From contig CM041293.1 of the NCBI GenBank assembly GCA_023052935.1, forward strand, positions 149,366,968 through 149,430,967: a stretch of 64,000 nucleotides of DNA. The letters are read 5' to 3'. The notes beneath the pieces are model-generated. The model worked only from the letters and a program-made list of their open reading frames with translations, ran no database searches and was not told where the DNA came from. Position numbers and translations under genes: made by a program. Positions 10,491 to 22,521 of this stretch are shown here, one piece after another (within the stretch, counting starts at the first letter, position 1; every line of letters begins with the position of its first letter). The DNA is from Piezodorus guildinii. Its lineage: Eukaryota > Arthropoda > Insecta > Hemiptera > Pentatomidae.

Positions 10491-11263
10491 CAGTTAGTTT
10501 TATCGAATTTTCAACACTCTCCATTAACCTTTAAAATTTCGTGTATCAGATAATAATTTTTTCTAAAATCTTTAGCTGTCCAACGGTATATTATACATTT
10601 ATAGTTGCTACTCTTTTGTTTAAAAACACATAAGAAAATATGTTTGCACTTTTCTCCTTTAGTTGTTTATTAAATTCGCCCATCGTTCATATTTATCTGT
10701 TATTTATCTATGCTAATAAGATGATCTGCCTAATTTTTGAAATATACAAAATTAAATGTACTTTAGAGGAAGAATATTTAAAATTTATATCGACATTTAA
10801 GCCCTGTCAGACTATTTAAATGAAAATGAAACCTACGTGATTAGTCAGCTTATTTGGATGAAACAGATTTTGTAACATTTCGGACGTATAGTCATCTTAA
10901 ATATGTAGTTTCAGTTTAATAGACTGGACTTACCATAAACACAGGGACACACCGACCTTTTTGGTCATTTGGACTCAGGAGACCCTAAACGTTTATTTCC
11001 GTTGAAAACTAGAATTTGAAAGTGTTTACGATCGCAATACTTTATCAAAATCGTTAATACCGTTTTTGTGAAAATCGTAAAAAAAAAATAAATGAATGAA
11101 AATGAAATTTCAGTGTCGTACAATTTTTTTATTTTCGTCTTAGACTTACCACACAAAGAGGATTTTTGAAATGCCTTGGTTATCTGGGCTCAGAAGAACC
11201 TTAAACATGTATTTCCGTTGAAAACTGGAATTCGATAATTTTCACGATCGCAACAATTTCCCT

Positions 11264-11267
<4 letters not shown>

Positions 11268-11349
<82 letters not shown>
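11268..11349. repeat. (TA)n microsatellite
   Basis: About 82 bp of alternating TA. Similar tracts occur at 12341-12383, 46753-46792, 54171-54237, 56363-56436, 59621-59690 and 63756-63815, several of them inside identified repeats. Confidence 0.98.
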
Positions 11350-11350
<1 letters not shown>

Positions 11351-11363
11351 TGAAAGTGAAAAT

Positions 11364-12336
11364 CCAGTCGGAACTCGAAATATTTAGTCTCACACCGTAA
11401 ACTAATCGCTAACCTAACCTTGGATAAGTTGCTTGCATGAATTCCTCACACATTAGAGTTCACGTAACGTGACTCTAAACGGATTCATCAATGATTTATG
11501 GTTATCACTGGTCCTTTTCCCGGGCCTATTGATCTCAACGTTCAGCATGACTCATGCTTATCCCTGCGACTTCTGTACTAATTACACCATGAATAATGAT
11601 TTGAAACAGGCCATGAGTTATAAAATTTTCATTAGTCCCGAATGCAGTAGTTGGCCATGTTTTCGATTGGTATTAAAATAATGACTTCCTCCTTTTCGTT
11701 GGCTTATAATTACAAATAATTTTAGGATAATTTTTCTAGATGTACAGATGTTTAATCCTTTTAAATAAAAAAAATAAAAAAATGATCTTGATAGATTTTC
11801 TAGGAAAACAATAGAATACAAATAATTCACTTTACAAAAAAAATATATATAACAATATAAAAATAAAATGATTTAATGCAATTACCTTAGAATAATAAAG
11901 TACATATTATATAAAATACTGAAGTACATATTATTGTTATTTGTCTCTTAAAATTCACATATTTTTTTCTGTTTGTCATTTTATTCAACTACCTCATATT
12001 TTCATTTTTATATGAGTAATACCGACTTGTTAATAACCTTAATATTACTATTTATATTCAATTTTACTATATTTTTGAACAATTCTTTAACGATTTTTAC
12101 CAATTAAATAATATAATACAACTAAATTATCATCTATATCTTTTACTTAGTGAAATAGTCTACAAGGCTTTTATGTAGAATTTTCAAATATTTCTCTTAC
12201 TATGATTTTTAGGTGTATATATTAATGCAAAATAGGCAATATAGATAATAATAATTAAGTAATAAATACAAAAGGAAGAATATTTTTTTACGGAAATGAA
12301 AATAGTAATGTAGATGTAAATTATAACTTATTAACA

Positions 12337-12400
<64 letters not shown>

Positions 12401-12865
12401 TATATCTCAAAATTATAACATTTCTCGTCTACAAAACCTTTTTATTTGTCCTCACAATATTACATTCATATCAGTTTAAAGTATCGAAGCCAACTGCTTC
12501 ATTTTCAAAAATTATGTAACTGAAATATTTAAAACTTTAATATAGCTGGAAAAATGATTCAAATTATTTTTTATTTTATATTAAAAAAGCCATTAATTAA
12601 AATTAGACACTGTATTATTTTTTTATACTTATTACGTACTAGTTTAATTTTCTCAATATCACATATTTCATAGCTATTGTCCAATTTTAAGTGTAAATAC
12701 AGTACAAGAATTTTTTTAGTTTAGTAAACTTTTATAGGTGTTAAAAATAAATTTCTTTATCGATTTTAAGTAGATATATATTTTTTAATCGTGTATATGA
12801 CTTTTTCGGGGAATCATTGTAATTAATCGAACTGTATAATTCATAGTTTGAATAATAATTTACTT
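11364..12865. other. AT-rich stretch without genes
   Basis: Apart from a (TA)n tract at 12341-12383 followed by a T-run, no repeat family, ORF or RNA gene was recognised. Confidence 0.5.
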
Positions 12866-13086
12866 TATTTTTATTTAGTTAACGTCACTTTATGTTACTA
12901 TGGCTAATCAGACGATGCTACAGTGGGTGTTATAAATTTTGCTTATTCGGTATTAATTAGGAAAGGAATTTTAAAGAGCATCTGAGTCATCGTACAGTCA
13001 TCGGCTCGGGACCACCTTATTACGTTCCCTCCGTAGGACGGCATAACTAAGAATTCTATAATCCAATTAAAAAAATCTAGAGCCAC
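12866..13086 (-). mobile_element. tRNA-derived SINE, copy 2 (tRNA head missing)
   Basis: It matches the body of the SINE at 9648-9934 (taacgtcactttatg, ggctaatcagacgatgctac, gctcgggaccacctt, ggacggcataactaag). It stops before the tRNA-like head, so the copy is 5'-truncated and diverged. Confidence 0.8.
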
Positions 13087-13744
13087 AATGCTAAAGGGGA
13101 ACCCAATTATTGACGTTAATCTAGCCAAATATATTGTTATAAAATACAACAATTTGACCTCGTCGTATTTGACCTCGTTCTGTCAATCCATAAAAAAGCG
13201 CTAGATTTTCCCTTAAACTTAATTCTTACACGATTAAGAGAAGTGTAGAGTAATTTAATTACTTAAATTTCTAATATGTGATTTATATGAGTTGACATAT
13301 TGTGAGCTATAATAAAAGCACTTATTCGCTATAAATTCTTTCGATTTTAATGAAAAAAAATCCTATATATCACTATATTGCGAAGTGAACAACTGGGCTA
13401 GAAGGTATTAGCTCAATCCTTGTGAGTACAAGTCATAAGGCTTAAGTGAGGTCCCAGCTGTGGCAGAAGGGACTTCAGTTCTGGTCGAATTAAACCTGCT
13501 ACCCTCGGACATACTGTCACAACTTTAAGCTTCACTCTCGGTTCTCGTAATAAAACTGTGATATATTACTGTATATATATCAGGGAAAATGATAAACTAT
13601 AAATATATATCAATTAATTTTTAAAGATAATTCCTTGTCCATCTAATTTATACAAATAACGTGTCACGGTATTTGTAGCCGTACTCTTCTGAAACGGCTC
13701 GACCAATGTGTATGATTTTTTTGTGTACATTTTGTAGTTGCCAT

Positions 13745-13965
13745 CAATCACACCAGTGATGCGGCTGAGATAGAGGCGCTGGGATCTCTTGGATTCCGCT
13801 CTTTTCTCCACAAGTGGAGGGGTCTGGGGTCCCTTTAGCAGTTTTATATAGTGTATATAGTTATGATTGTTTGTATGATGTTTATTTATTTGCCAAATTT
13901 TTATTTATCTCAATTATAGGTTCTTGTTTTGATTTGTTTTATTTTTTTATTTATTATTACACGTT
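13745..13965 (+). mobile_element. Jockey LINE A, 3' fragment
   Basis: 3' untranslated sequence matching the longer LINE A copies: accagtgatgcggctgag, gcgctgggatctcttgg, and the run of T-rich sequence with tttgtatgatgtttatttatt. No coding part is left. Confidence 0.75.
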
Positions 13966-14114
13966 GAGAAGCTAATGTTTATAATACAAAGGTGGAGGAT
14001 TAGTAACTGTTTACTTTAAATATGTAAACATTCAGAAGAAAACAACAGACACCTGCAAAATCCTTTATGTATTTCAGAAACTATAAAAACGGACATTTCA
14101 TGTGAAACAACCTA
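13966..14114 (-). mobile_element. mariner terminal fragment
   Basis: About 150 bp matching the 5' end of the mariner copies at 41530-42303 and 59749-60673, ending acggacatttcatgtgaaac and caaccta. The transposase region is absent. Confidence 0.75.
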
Positions 14115-14194
14115 ATATATTTAGCAATTTCTTATCAACCTCAATTCGATGGTAGATTAATTTTTTTAAATCGGCAAAATTGATGTATGTTAGT

Positions 14195-14270
14195 GAAATA
14201 ATATTCAAATATTAGCATTAAAGCTTTGTCAGACTGCTTAAGCCTAAATGAAAGATACTTGATATTAAAT
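14195..14270 (+). repeat. Repeat A fragment
   Basis: A short match to the conserved part of repeat A (attagcattaaagctttgtcagact, then aaatgaaagatacttgatatta). Too short to place element ends. Confidence 0.45.
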
Positions 14271-14377
14271 CCTATCCTATCTCTAGAATTTATCTCTTTT
14301 TGAGGATCACTGATATAAGAATAGGTTCGCAAATTTCCTAAAACTTGTTTATTGCTTTTAATAAGAATAAAAATCCT

Positions 14378-14725
14378 TTAATATGTTTTGTGACTTTTTG
14401 AGCTACAATATTTGCTGGTAAATGTATACATCGTAGAACCTTTTCTTCTTCTTAAGCTTTCCTCTTCAGCGCCTTTCAGGAATTCTATTTTTCCTGTTTC
14501 AAGCCTGGTTCCTGGGCCGTCGGATGTCCTACTGAGTTGATCAATGTAGTCGATATAGGACGTTCTAGAGCGGCCCCTAGGTCTTCTGATATCCGAGACA
14601 TAATTTATGATCCTTAGAAGATCTCTGTGTTCATCCAACCTAAAAACATCGCCGAACGAGTATAGCTGACGGGTTTCTAGGAGCTCTTTCAATGGCGCTA
14701 TCAGCAGTTCCTGACGAACTTTCAT
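14378..14725 (-). pseudogene. Unrecognised 115-codon ORF, possible retroelement C-terminus
   Basis: A minus-strand frame of 115 codons, better composed than chance frames around it. Residues ~47-63 read RRPRGRSRTSYIDYIDQ, reminiscent of the basic Arg/Gly/Pro plus Tyr-Ile-Asp motif found near the C-terminus of several non-LTR retrotransposon polyproteins. There is no RT core nearby. It could also be a decayed host exon. I do not assign a function. Confidence 0.3.
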
Positions 14726-14759
14726 TGTCTCTCCTAAAACCTCAACTAGGGTTATTGTA

Positions 14760-15359
14760 ACTAACTAAACATTAGTAGTATATTGGATATAAGAGTGACA
14801 CATTGATCATTCTCAAATAAACTGGTAGACATTTATTTAGTAATTAAAGACGCTGTAGAAACGCATGGCAAAACCAATATTCACTATCTTCGACAGATCA
14901 ATATTACATTTTAGTTTTTCCTAGCGTCATAGCAGTCCATGGTTTTCACCAATCACTTTAAATAAAGAGGAAATAAAAATATATTGCAGACTAAAATATA
15001 ATCATGTTTTATGTAATAGTTATTTGCACCGTACAGGGATTTCAAAAACGGCCACATGCATAAATTTCAACAATACATGTAAATCCAAAAGAGCAATACA
15101 AACTTTTGAAGCATTAAGTATCAGTAGTCCTACATACAAAGATATACTGTCATAAAGCGGAAGAAATCAAATCATCAGTATAGTAAATTATTTTAAATCA
15201 ATAAAATAAGTCATCTAAAATACCCAAACTTTACATGCTGGCTGTATTGATTTATCCAATTCCATAAAAAAAAGAGGCAAACAAAATTAACTGATATAGC
15301 ATATAACTAATAGAGCATTAAAGATTTTACAATGGATTTAATGATTTTCAAGGAAAGAA
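14760..15359. other. AT-rich stretch before the gap
   Basis: No feature recognised. Confidence 0.4.
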
Positions 15360-15459
15360 NNNNNNNNNNNNNNNNNNNNNNNNNNNNNNNNNNNNNNNNN
15401 NNNNNNNNNNNNNNNNNNNNNNNNNNNNNNNNNNNNNNNNNNNNNNNNNNNNNNNNNNN
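15360..15459. other. Assembly gap of 100 N
   Basis: Exactly 100 N characters, the usual placeholder for a gap of unknown size. The LINE fragment that follows is cut by it. Confidence 1.
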
Positions 15460-16130
15460 AACCTATGACTTCCTGCCCCACCGTATCCTTTAACAAATCC
15501 TACTTACTCCTGTAGAACAGATTCGGTATTTAGGACTTCACCTCGACAAACGCCTAACATGGAATCCTCATACTAGAATGAAACGACAGGAAACTGCTCG
15601 TAGTTACAGATTACTACAACACTTACTCGAAAAAACGCTCAAAACTTCCTACTTACTACAAAAAACTAATATATATCACAATTATCAGACCTATTTGGAC
15701 CTATAGCATTGAGCTATGAGGGTTTACTAAGCCATCGAATTCCTCTCGCATCCAATCCTTGCAGTCCAAAATCCTTCGTAAAATCCTCAATGCTCCTTAC
15801 TTCTTTACTAATAAAATGATCCATAAAGACCTAAATATCCCATTAGTTGAAGACTTGGCCCGTTACAGATATACCTCTTTTCATTCCAAACTCCCTGTCC
15901 ACTCAAACCCGCTTATCCGTGACCTCTTCTCCATATCAATTCCCAACAACCCACCGAGGCGCCTTAAAAGAAGATGGCCAAGAGACCTCCTAACAGAAAC
16001 TAGACATTGGAGTGCTACCAATGGGTAGTTTCTTCTCAGGACTGTCATGTGTTCTAATCATATATAACGCCTATTTACTTGTGGTATTTATTTAATACAG
16101 TTGTAAATTTCTTTAAATAAATAAAAAAAA
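15460..16130 (+). pseudogene. Jockey LINE B: end of RT ORF and 3' UTR
   Basis: Decayed 3' part of a Jockey-type ORF2. The LDKRLTWNPHTR region (near 15545-15580), an open piece at 15759-16028 with SLQSKILRKILNAPYF-like sequence, and the ending RRLKRRWPRDLL are visible, with stops and frameshifts between. The 3' UTR has gtgctaccaatgggtagtttc and ends in aaataaataaaaaaaa. LINE B differs consistently from LINE A. The copy is broken by the gap at its left side. Confidence 0.75.
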
Positions 16131-16136
16131 ATTAAA

Positions 16137-16755
16137 AATCACACGTCACCTTCACCCTTCAACTTAAATCCTGTCCAACAGTTATTTTCAATTCCATACC
16201 GCTTCCTTCCTCAGACACAGTCCGGTACCTTGATGTTTTACTAGACAAAAGACTGACGTGGAACCCGCATACAAGACTTAAAAGGATAGAACTCAACCGC
16301 AGATTCGGCCAGTTATACAGACTACTATATTTGTGGCTATTGCGCCCTAACTCAGCCCCCACTGGCTTACACCACTGATGCGGCTGAGAGAGAGACTCTG
16401 GGATCTCTTGGATTCAGCTTTTCCCCCCACTTGTGGAGGGAGAAGCCCAGCCTTGGGTCCCTTAGGCAAATTGTATATAGTTAAGTATGTTTGTATGATG
16501 TTTATTTATTTCCCAACCTGTATTTATCTTAACTACAGGTTGTTGTTTTAATTTGTATGTTGTTGTTTTTTTGTTTTTATTAATTGTTAATTTTTGTATA
16601 TATTTGAATTTATTTATTTTAGATTTTATGTAATTTGGCGTCATTATTATTTTCTGTATATATTGTATGAATGTGTATCATATCACTATTATTACAGTTC
16701 ATTATGAAACAAATTGTAATATTTGTCAATAAGTAAATGTACTACACACAATTTA
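16137..16755 (+). mobile_element. Jockey LINE A, internally deleted 3' part
   Basis: It starts in the ORF2 C-terminal region (tcaccttcacccttcaac, gactgacgtggaacccgc) and runs to about 16330. There it jumps directly to 3' UTR sequence (gtggctattgcgccc, gatgcggctgag). The copy has therefore lost several hundred bases internally. It ends in the AT-rich LINE A tail (gaaacaaattgtaatatttgtc). Confidence 0.75.
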
Positions 16756-16774
16756 AAAGTACAAGTGCTTTGTA

Positions 16775-16885
16775 CAAGAAGATGGCCTCGAGACCTTCTT
16801 GTTCAGATTACCTCATGGAGTACTGCCAATGGGCAGTTTCTCTTATTACATTTATTTGTTCATAATGTTTATTTATAGTCTATAA
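16775..16885 (+). mobile_element. Jockey LINE B, 3' fragment
   Basis: Short match to the end of LINE B (aagaagatggcctcgagacc, gtactgccaatgggcagttt). Coding is reduced to the last codons. Confidence 0.6.
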
Positions 16886-16899
16886 CCATTTTTCTCGAA

Positions 16900-18550
16900 A
16901 ATATTTTCTTCTTGCCTCTGTAAAACATAACGACCGGAAAATTATTCTTCAGCGTTCAAATGAACTTTTCACATTTATTTAAATAAAATAATAACCTTTA
17001 ACTTGGCGTTAAAACGATTCCTATTGGTATACGTTGCAAACTCTACGAAATACATAAGATATTATTGTGATAAGCAGGTGACGATGTAAAGCTCAAAAAC
17101 AAACGATTCTGTAAAATAAAAACCAGTGCTTAGATTAGAGGATAGTATTTACAAATGTATGAACTTTTGTGTAGGTTGAATGAAGCCATATGTAGTATCT
17201 GCATCTTACCTACCGTTCACCAAGACTTTTATTTACATACCCAAAACTAAAATTTTTACTTATATGTTAAAATTATCTGCATTCAGAATATTAAAGAAAG
17301 TGTTATGAAAACTTTACCAAGTGGATGTATTTGATCTTCCAAACTTGGCTCATCTTGCTGTTCTGAATTATTTCCATTATGTTAGGAAATTTCATTAAGA
17401 TCTGAACTAAAGAAACTTCTGATTTTATGAAATCCTGTCTAAATATAATTTCTGATTTCGATGAAACTGGGTTCAAGCACTGGTTTCCATATTTGTGATT
17501 TAAGACCTTAATTTATTTTCATATATAATTAAATATCGTAAAATATTCTTTCTATATATTATAACTAGTAGACTCACCCCTGCTTCGCAAGGGTGCAATT
17601 TTAATGAGATGCTTTTAGAGTTTATCGATATGGAATATGTAGTTCATCGTAACGAAAAGTTTTACTAGCAAGAAAATATGTTTATTTTATCACGTATATT
17701 CATATTTAATCACCCGCGGAGAAACATAAATTGGTCAATAATTTAAAATTTATTCAGTTTTTTTGTTAGATATTTTAAAGTGAACCATAGATTACTGAAA
17801 ATTTATTTTTCTCACCTAAAGATAACTTTATTGAAATGTATGTTTTCAAAAACTGTACAAATAACAATTTTCTAGCCTATTCAGTTCATTACTATTTTGT
17901 ATTTCAAATGAGCTATAAAATTACTTTTTAGGGTTTATTAACTGGTAAGATTTATTTTACTGCACATTATAAACTCTTGCGCTTTCTAATTATATATTAT
18001 GTTTCTGTATTATCCCTTCTAATATTTCAGGAATAATGTTTTGATAATATAGTAACAGAATATTTAATTTTTCGTTTAAAGAAAAGCTAAATTGCAATGT
18101 ATTTTACTTATAAACATTCAGAAAAGATTGTCGTAAATGATCGTGTATATCAGATCAAAATCCATCTTGTCGTTTCGCGGGTTCGAGAATTCAAGAATCA
18201 CATTAACCAAGAATTGCGGTATCATTATATGAATATAAAGATAAGAAAATTACTTTGAAATAATTTGTGCAAATCAACGTTAGTTAACTTCTAATCATGC
18301 CATTACTTAGATAAACAATCAATAGATCAATTTTACTCAATTAGACTAATTGCTATCCACAGAATATAATAATTAATTTTAGTATCAATTATCTGTGTAC
18401 CACTTGTCACTCTCTGATCTATTAGAGGACCCTATTATACATTTTAATTCAATCAAACTGAAAAGCTCCTATAGAGTAGTTCTTAAATGTTCATAAACAA
18501 CAGGGTTCGTACGACTACCTTGAAAAAATTAAAGTTTACCCATCTAGTAT
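16900..18550. other. AT-rich stretch; one Helitron-like end
   Basis: No gene seen. At about 17568-17600 the minus strand carries a repeat B-like end (cttgcgaagcaggggtgagtctactag), related to 5205-5236. The rest was not recognised. Confidence 0.4.
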
Positions 18551-18564
18551 TACTATTATTTTTT

Positions 18565-18837
18565 GGGGTTACCTGTAGCAGGATGGCTAGCATAACAGCC
18601 TCCTATGTCAAAGGTCCCGGGTTCAAACCCGCAGGTGGCCCTAGGGTTTTTAATGGGACTAAAAAATCCTTAGTTGTGCCGTCCTTCGGAGAGGACGTTT
18701 AAAGGTGGTCCCGAGTCTGTGCGATGTCAGTTACTCGTTAAAGATCCCTATCCTAATTAAACCTGGATAGGCAAAATTTAGGACTCGTCCGATTAGCCAC
18801 AGCAGCATAAAGGGACGTTAAATAAATAAACAAGCAA
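18565..18837 (+). mobile_element. tRNA-derived SINE, copy 3 (full)
   Basis: tRNA-like head with ggctagcataacagcc and B box in gggttcaaacccgc, then the family body and the tail aaataaataaacaagcaa. Flanks actattatttttt (18552-18564) and actattatatttt (18838-18850) form a 13-bp target duplication with one mismatch. The 71-codon frame at 18487-18702 is an artefact over it. Confidence 0.9.
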
Positions 18838-18849
18838 ACTATTATATTT

Positions 18850-19483
18850 TCTTACCTTCATTTCCATATGTTCCAACAGTTAAGATCGGAAAACAAATTA
18901 GAATCGAGTTTTGAAACACACGTCTCAGAGAGAGAAACAAAAATAATCAAAAGAATTTTTGGGAATCGTTCAGAATAGGAAATGCATATTTCAACAACAG
19001 TTCTAACAACTTCACTAGTGTGTTCTTCGTCTACACCTTGGTGTCCACCTATTCATTATTAAAGATGTCATACATTTTATTTATTTTATATCTCCAAATC
19101 ACAAATGAATATGATTTTTTTTTTTAAATATCACAAAACAATAAATTGGTGTTTGATGTCAGATGAGTTTTATTCTCTTTGAAATAGTGTGACAGAATTT
19201 GAATAATGATTTTTCCTCTTCTTTTTACTTTTATTTAAAATAATAAACCATTTATCTTTAATTAGAAATAAAACATATTTATATTGTTATTAAACAAGTT
19301 ATGGAATTGTGTCTTTAGTTTTTAGGGTATAATGATTAGATTATTTTAAACATATAAGAATACGAATAAATTAAACCGACTTTATATGTTTTAATTACAA
19401 TTTCTATCAATGTATACCCATCAAATACTACATGGAAAATGAAATAAAAAAAAATAAATCAACTTTATTATATAAGCAGTTTT
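18850..19483. other. AT-rich stretch without genes
   Basis: No repeat, ORF or RNA gene recognised. It forms the target region of the I-type LINE. Confidence 0.4.
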
Positions 19484-19705
19484 AAATCTTAAATATAGAG
19501 AGAACAGCTGGAGCTTTGTTATAGGAAAGTTCAAATAAAAGTATTTTCTTGTAAAATAACTGATTAACAGACTATTCAGCCTAAACTGAGAAAAATCTCA
19601 TAGACCGCTGATAGCAATATAGCCGTTCTTTAGCCAGGATCTTTCTCTGGAATCGGTCTGACGGAGTTATCAGAGTACGCTCTTAATGAGCGAATCTCGA
19701 CGGCA

Positions 19706-20174
19706 ATGAAGGACTTAAGGAGTATGGATCGAGGAACCGATGGAGAACCCGTTGAGGGAGAGAGAATTAACAATAGAAACAGAACTGGAAGTATTGATAG
19801 GAACTGCACATCCACCTTGTCTGAAACTTCGAAGCCAGCTAGCTCAACATACGCACAAGTCATCTCAAGAGAGAAACCATTGAGTAGACGTGAGTACGCC
19901 ATAGTTCTTAAAACGATTAAAGGTATATAACAAAAACGATACGTAGAAACGGTAGCGGATCTAGTTGAACCGCAAGCAATTAAATTCGCATCACGTATAT
20001 CGAACAATCGTTTTTGTATACATTTGTCAAATAAAGAGCAAGTGGACAAACTCTTAGCTAATTACAACAATAGACGACCACATAGTCCCTATACGTAGAT
20101 TGATAAACCCGGCGAAAGGCATTATTGTTTCCAACGCATGTCCCAGTGTACCAAACTACATTATTTAAAACGAA
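19706..20174 (+). pseudogene. I-type LINE ORF1, damaged N-terminal part
   Basis: Translation from the ATG at 19706 gives 74 codons to a TAA at 19928-19930. It continues sensibly in the same frame to about 20060 (RYVETVADLVEPQAIKFASR region). A frameshift near 20060-20090 moves it to the frame of the long ORF1 segment, and one more TAA (20166-20168) precedes that. All three are recent-looking disabling changes in one gag-like protein. The opposite-strand frame at 19630-20049 is a shadow. Confidence 0.75.
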
Positions 20175-21233
20175 TTGAAGAAAATGGAAATTCGACTACT
20201 TTCTCCAATGACTTTTATAAGGGCAGGTTACCAAAACCCCAAAACATGCAACATATTAAGCTTTCGTAAACAGGTGTTTATTAATCCGGATGATATCGGG
20301 CATCTAAAAACATCTATTGTCGTTATAAACGAGGATACCTCTCATCGTTTATTTTTAGCAGAAGACGTTTTAATATGTTATGTTTGTAGGAAACCTGGGC
20401 ATTTCGCTGCAAATTGCCCCGAGTCAGATGCTAATGAAGAAGAATTAGGTCCAAACATCCCTCAAACTCAACCTACTATTACATACGAAGCTGACGATAC
20501 CACTGTAGACATTGCTACACCACAAAACAATATAGTCACACAAAATAATGTATTAACCTGCGACAGTAAAGTTGAAAACGAAGTTGCCACAACTATCTAT
20601 GACAAAAAAGTTGAAAATGAACTAGGAAATAGTAAAGACTTCAGTAACATCGAAGAAATTAAAAACGATAAAATAAATATTGAAACAATAACTAACAACA
20701 CATTTTCACTTTCTTCAGTCAAAATTAATAAAGTAAAACCAACTAATACAAAAAAGTACACTTTAACCACTCAGAACAGTTCACAGACTTCTGAAATTTT
20801 AACATCAAACATAAGAAAATTAGGGAAATCAGAGGAATCAAAAACAAACAAACAACAAATAATCAAACCATCGACAGAAGATATACTAGAACCTATTCGA
20901 GATTTACTCAACAAAAAACATTACCCTTTAACTTTTAAAGAAACGTGTATGTTGTATGAAACAGTTCAAATAGAAAAAGTTTCATCTAATACCATGAACT
21001 TAATAAATGAATTTACAGAAGACATAAACGGACTAACGAAAATGTTAACAGATATTAAGGGATCTATAGCAAACAGAGGATTCAAAATATGGACAACAAA
21101 AATTCTAAAAGTCTTAAACGAAAACGGACCAAACAAAATCACGATTTATACCAAGAAAGAGCCATTAACAAGCAACACAGCTGACACAAAAATGAAATTC
21201 AAACATGGTAAAAATAGTACAATGGAATTGTAA
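20175..21233 (+). CDS. I-type LINE ORF1, C-terminal part with zinc knuckle
   Basis: 352 codons open. A CCHC knuckle C-x2-C-x4-H-x4-C (CYVCRKPGHFAANC) lies at 20374-20415. A long Asn/Lys/Thr-rich region follows. ORF1 proteins of this class bind element RNA and form ribonucleoprotein particles. The frame ends 29 nt inside ORF2, so the two ORFs overlap in different frames. The coding sequence upstream is damaged, so the annotated start is only the first open methionine. Confidence 0.85.
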   Translation: MKKMEIRLLSPMTFIRAGYQNPKTCNILSFRKQVFINPDDIGHLKTSIVVINEDTSHRLFLAEDVLICYVCRKPGHFAANCPESDANEEELGPNIPQTQPTITYEADDTTVDIATPQNNIVTQNNVLTCDSKVENEVATTIYDKKVENELGNSKDFSNIEEIKNDKINIETITNNTFSLSSVKINKVKPTNTKKYTLTTQNSSQTSEILTSNIRKLGKSEESKTNKQQIIKPSTEDILEPIRDLLNKKHYPLTFKETCMLYETVQIEKVSSNTMNLINEFTEDINGLTKMLTDIKGSIANRGFKIWTTKILKVLNENGPNKITIYTKKEPLTSNTADTKMKFKHGKNSTMEL

Positions 21234-22521
21234 CGGCTATTACCGTCACATTGAATACTTTAGGAAACTAATGTCAGAGGAAAACCCAATCGTATGTTGC
21301 TTACAAGAGACACATTTGAATTCAAGACATACATTGATCCTCAAAAATTATAAATTATTTAGAAAAGATAGACAAAGTGAAAGATCGTGGGGAGGAATTG
21401 CAACATTTGTCGCTGAAGATATTTATTGTGAAGAGCTCACTCTACAAACCGATTTTGAGGCTTTAGTTATTAAGATACATCTAAATGAACCTTTGGTGAT
21501 ATGCAATATATACATACCATCTTCGAAGGACTTTTCGAGCGAAGATCTAGAAAACTTAGTCGATCAGCTTCCTAGGCCTTTCCTCCTCCTGGGAGATTTC
21601 AATGCACATAACACCATGTGGGGTTCTGACCTCCCAGATTTCAGACACAGGGGGAAAAGTATTTCGAAATTACTCGAACGTAATCCTACTATAACACTAC
21701 TGAATTCTGGACATCATACACATTTTAGTCCAAAAAACAATAATTTTTCGGCAATTAATTTGAGCCTCGCCGATGTGAGATACGCACCTAAAGTTAACAA
21801 ATGGTTCACAAAGAGCTACATGTACGGAAGCGACCATTATCCAATTTTCATCGAAACATGTGAGATGGCAAACAATAACATTCAACAGGTCAGATGGACG
21901 TACAAAAAAGCTAATTGGGAAAAGTTTCAAGCATCGATCGTAGAAAAGATGCAAGATCTACATAATTATAAAAATTTAGATGAAAGGGTAGCTGGTTTCG
22001 GAAAGTTAATTTTAAAAGTAGCCAAAGAAACCATCCCTACTACCGAAAACAGCACAAAACGACAGAACGTCCCGTGGTGGAATAAAGAATGTAACGATGC
22101 GATACGCGCGAAGAAAAGAGCCCTTAATAGATTCAGGAAGACCAAAGCAATTCAAGATGCAATAGAATTCAAAAGGTTAAGGGCTATTGCTAATAGAACA
22201 GTGAAGACCAGCAAGAGAGCATCATGGAAAGAGTTTGTTTCTTCAATAAATCACTTGACTCCTACGTTTGAAATATGGAATAAGATACGCAGTATTAGAG
22301 GAATTGGGAAACAACACATTATTCCCGGACTTGTTATTAATAACAAAACCGTAACTGATCCCAAAGACATTGCTGAAGACTTGGCAAGACATTTTAAGGA
22401 AGTATCGGCCTTGAATTGTGGCGTTGACTCCACAGATCGCCAAGAAGAAGAATCTCAACTTTACTTAACGTTATTTGACTGGATACTGCTTAAAAGCATG
22501 TCAAGAACCATTCAGTGTTGA
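21205..22521 (+). CDS. I-type LINE ORF2, endonuclease part
   Basis: Starts at ATG 21205, overlapping the end of ORF1. The N-terminal ~220 residues are an exonuclease/endonuclease/phosphatase fold: WNCNG at ~7-11, the catalytic glutamate in LQETH, GDFNAHNTMWGS, and the terminal YGSDHYP. This domain nicks target DNA to prime reverse transcription. A basic linker follows. The natural reading passes into the frame of 22475-24886 through a 1-nt frameshift between about 22440 and 22474; codons after that in this frame are not natural. Confidence 0.9.
   Translation: MVKIVQWNCNGYYRHIEYFRKLMSEENPIVCCLQETHLNSRHTLILKNYKLFRKDRQSERSWGGIATFVAEDIYCEELTLQTDFEALVIKIHLNEPLVICNIYIPSSKDFSSEDLENLVDQLPRPFLLLGDFNAHNTMWGSDLPDFRHRGKSISKLLERNPTITLLNSGHHTHFSPKNNNFSAINLSLADVRYAPKVNKWFTKSYMYGSDHYPIFIETCEMANNNIQQVRWTYKKANWEKFQASIVEKMQDLHNYKNLDERVAGFGKLILKVAKETIPTTENSTKRQNVPWWNKECNDAIRAKKRALNRFRKTKAIQDAIEFKRLRAIANRTVKTSKRASWKEFVSSINHLTPTFEIWNKIRSIRGIGKQHIIPGLVINNKTVTDPKDIAEDLARHFKEVSALNCGVDSTDRQEEESQLYLTLFDWILLKSMSRTIQC

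Larger units (their letters stand above)
9486..11363 (+). repeat. Repeat A copy 3 with two insertions
   Basis: Left part is at 9486-9647 and 9935-9951, middle and right part at 10491-11363, ending taagtgaaagtgaaaa. It is split by a SINE (9648-9934) and by an unclassified insert (9952-10490). The right end carries an expanded (TA)n at 11268-11349 where other copies have only a few TA units. ORFs called in it, such as 10965-11156 and 11190-11393, are repeat sequence. Confidence 0.8.

Noticed and set aside
11190..11393. 67-codon minus-strand ORF
   Set aside because: Two thirds of it is Tyr-Ile alternation from (TA)n inside repeat A.
13390..13560. Another tRNA-derived SINE
   Set aside because: Phrases such as ttagctcaatcc hint at an A box, but no B box is found at the right distance.
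18565..18650. Functional tRNA gene
   Set aside because: The B box and part of the A box are present, but the sequence does not form a closed cloverleaf with an acceptor stem, occurs in several copies with a common body, and has target duplications. It is a SINE.
19630..20049. 139-codon minus-strand ORF
   Set aside because: Lies opposite the damaged but recognisable ORF1 of the I-type LINE; it is a shadow frame.
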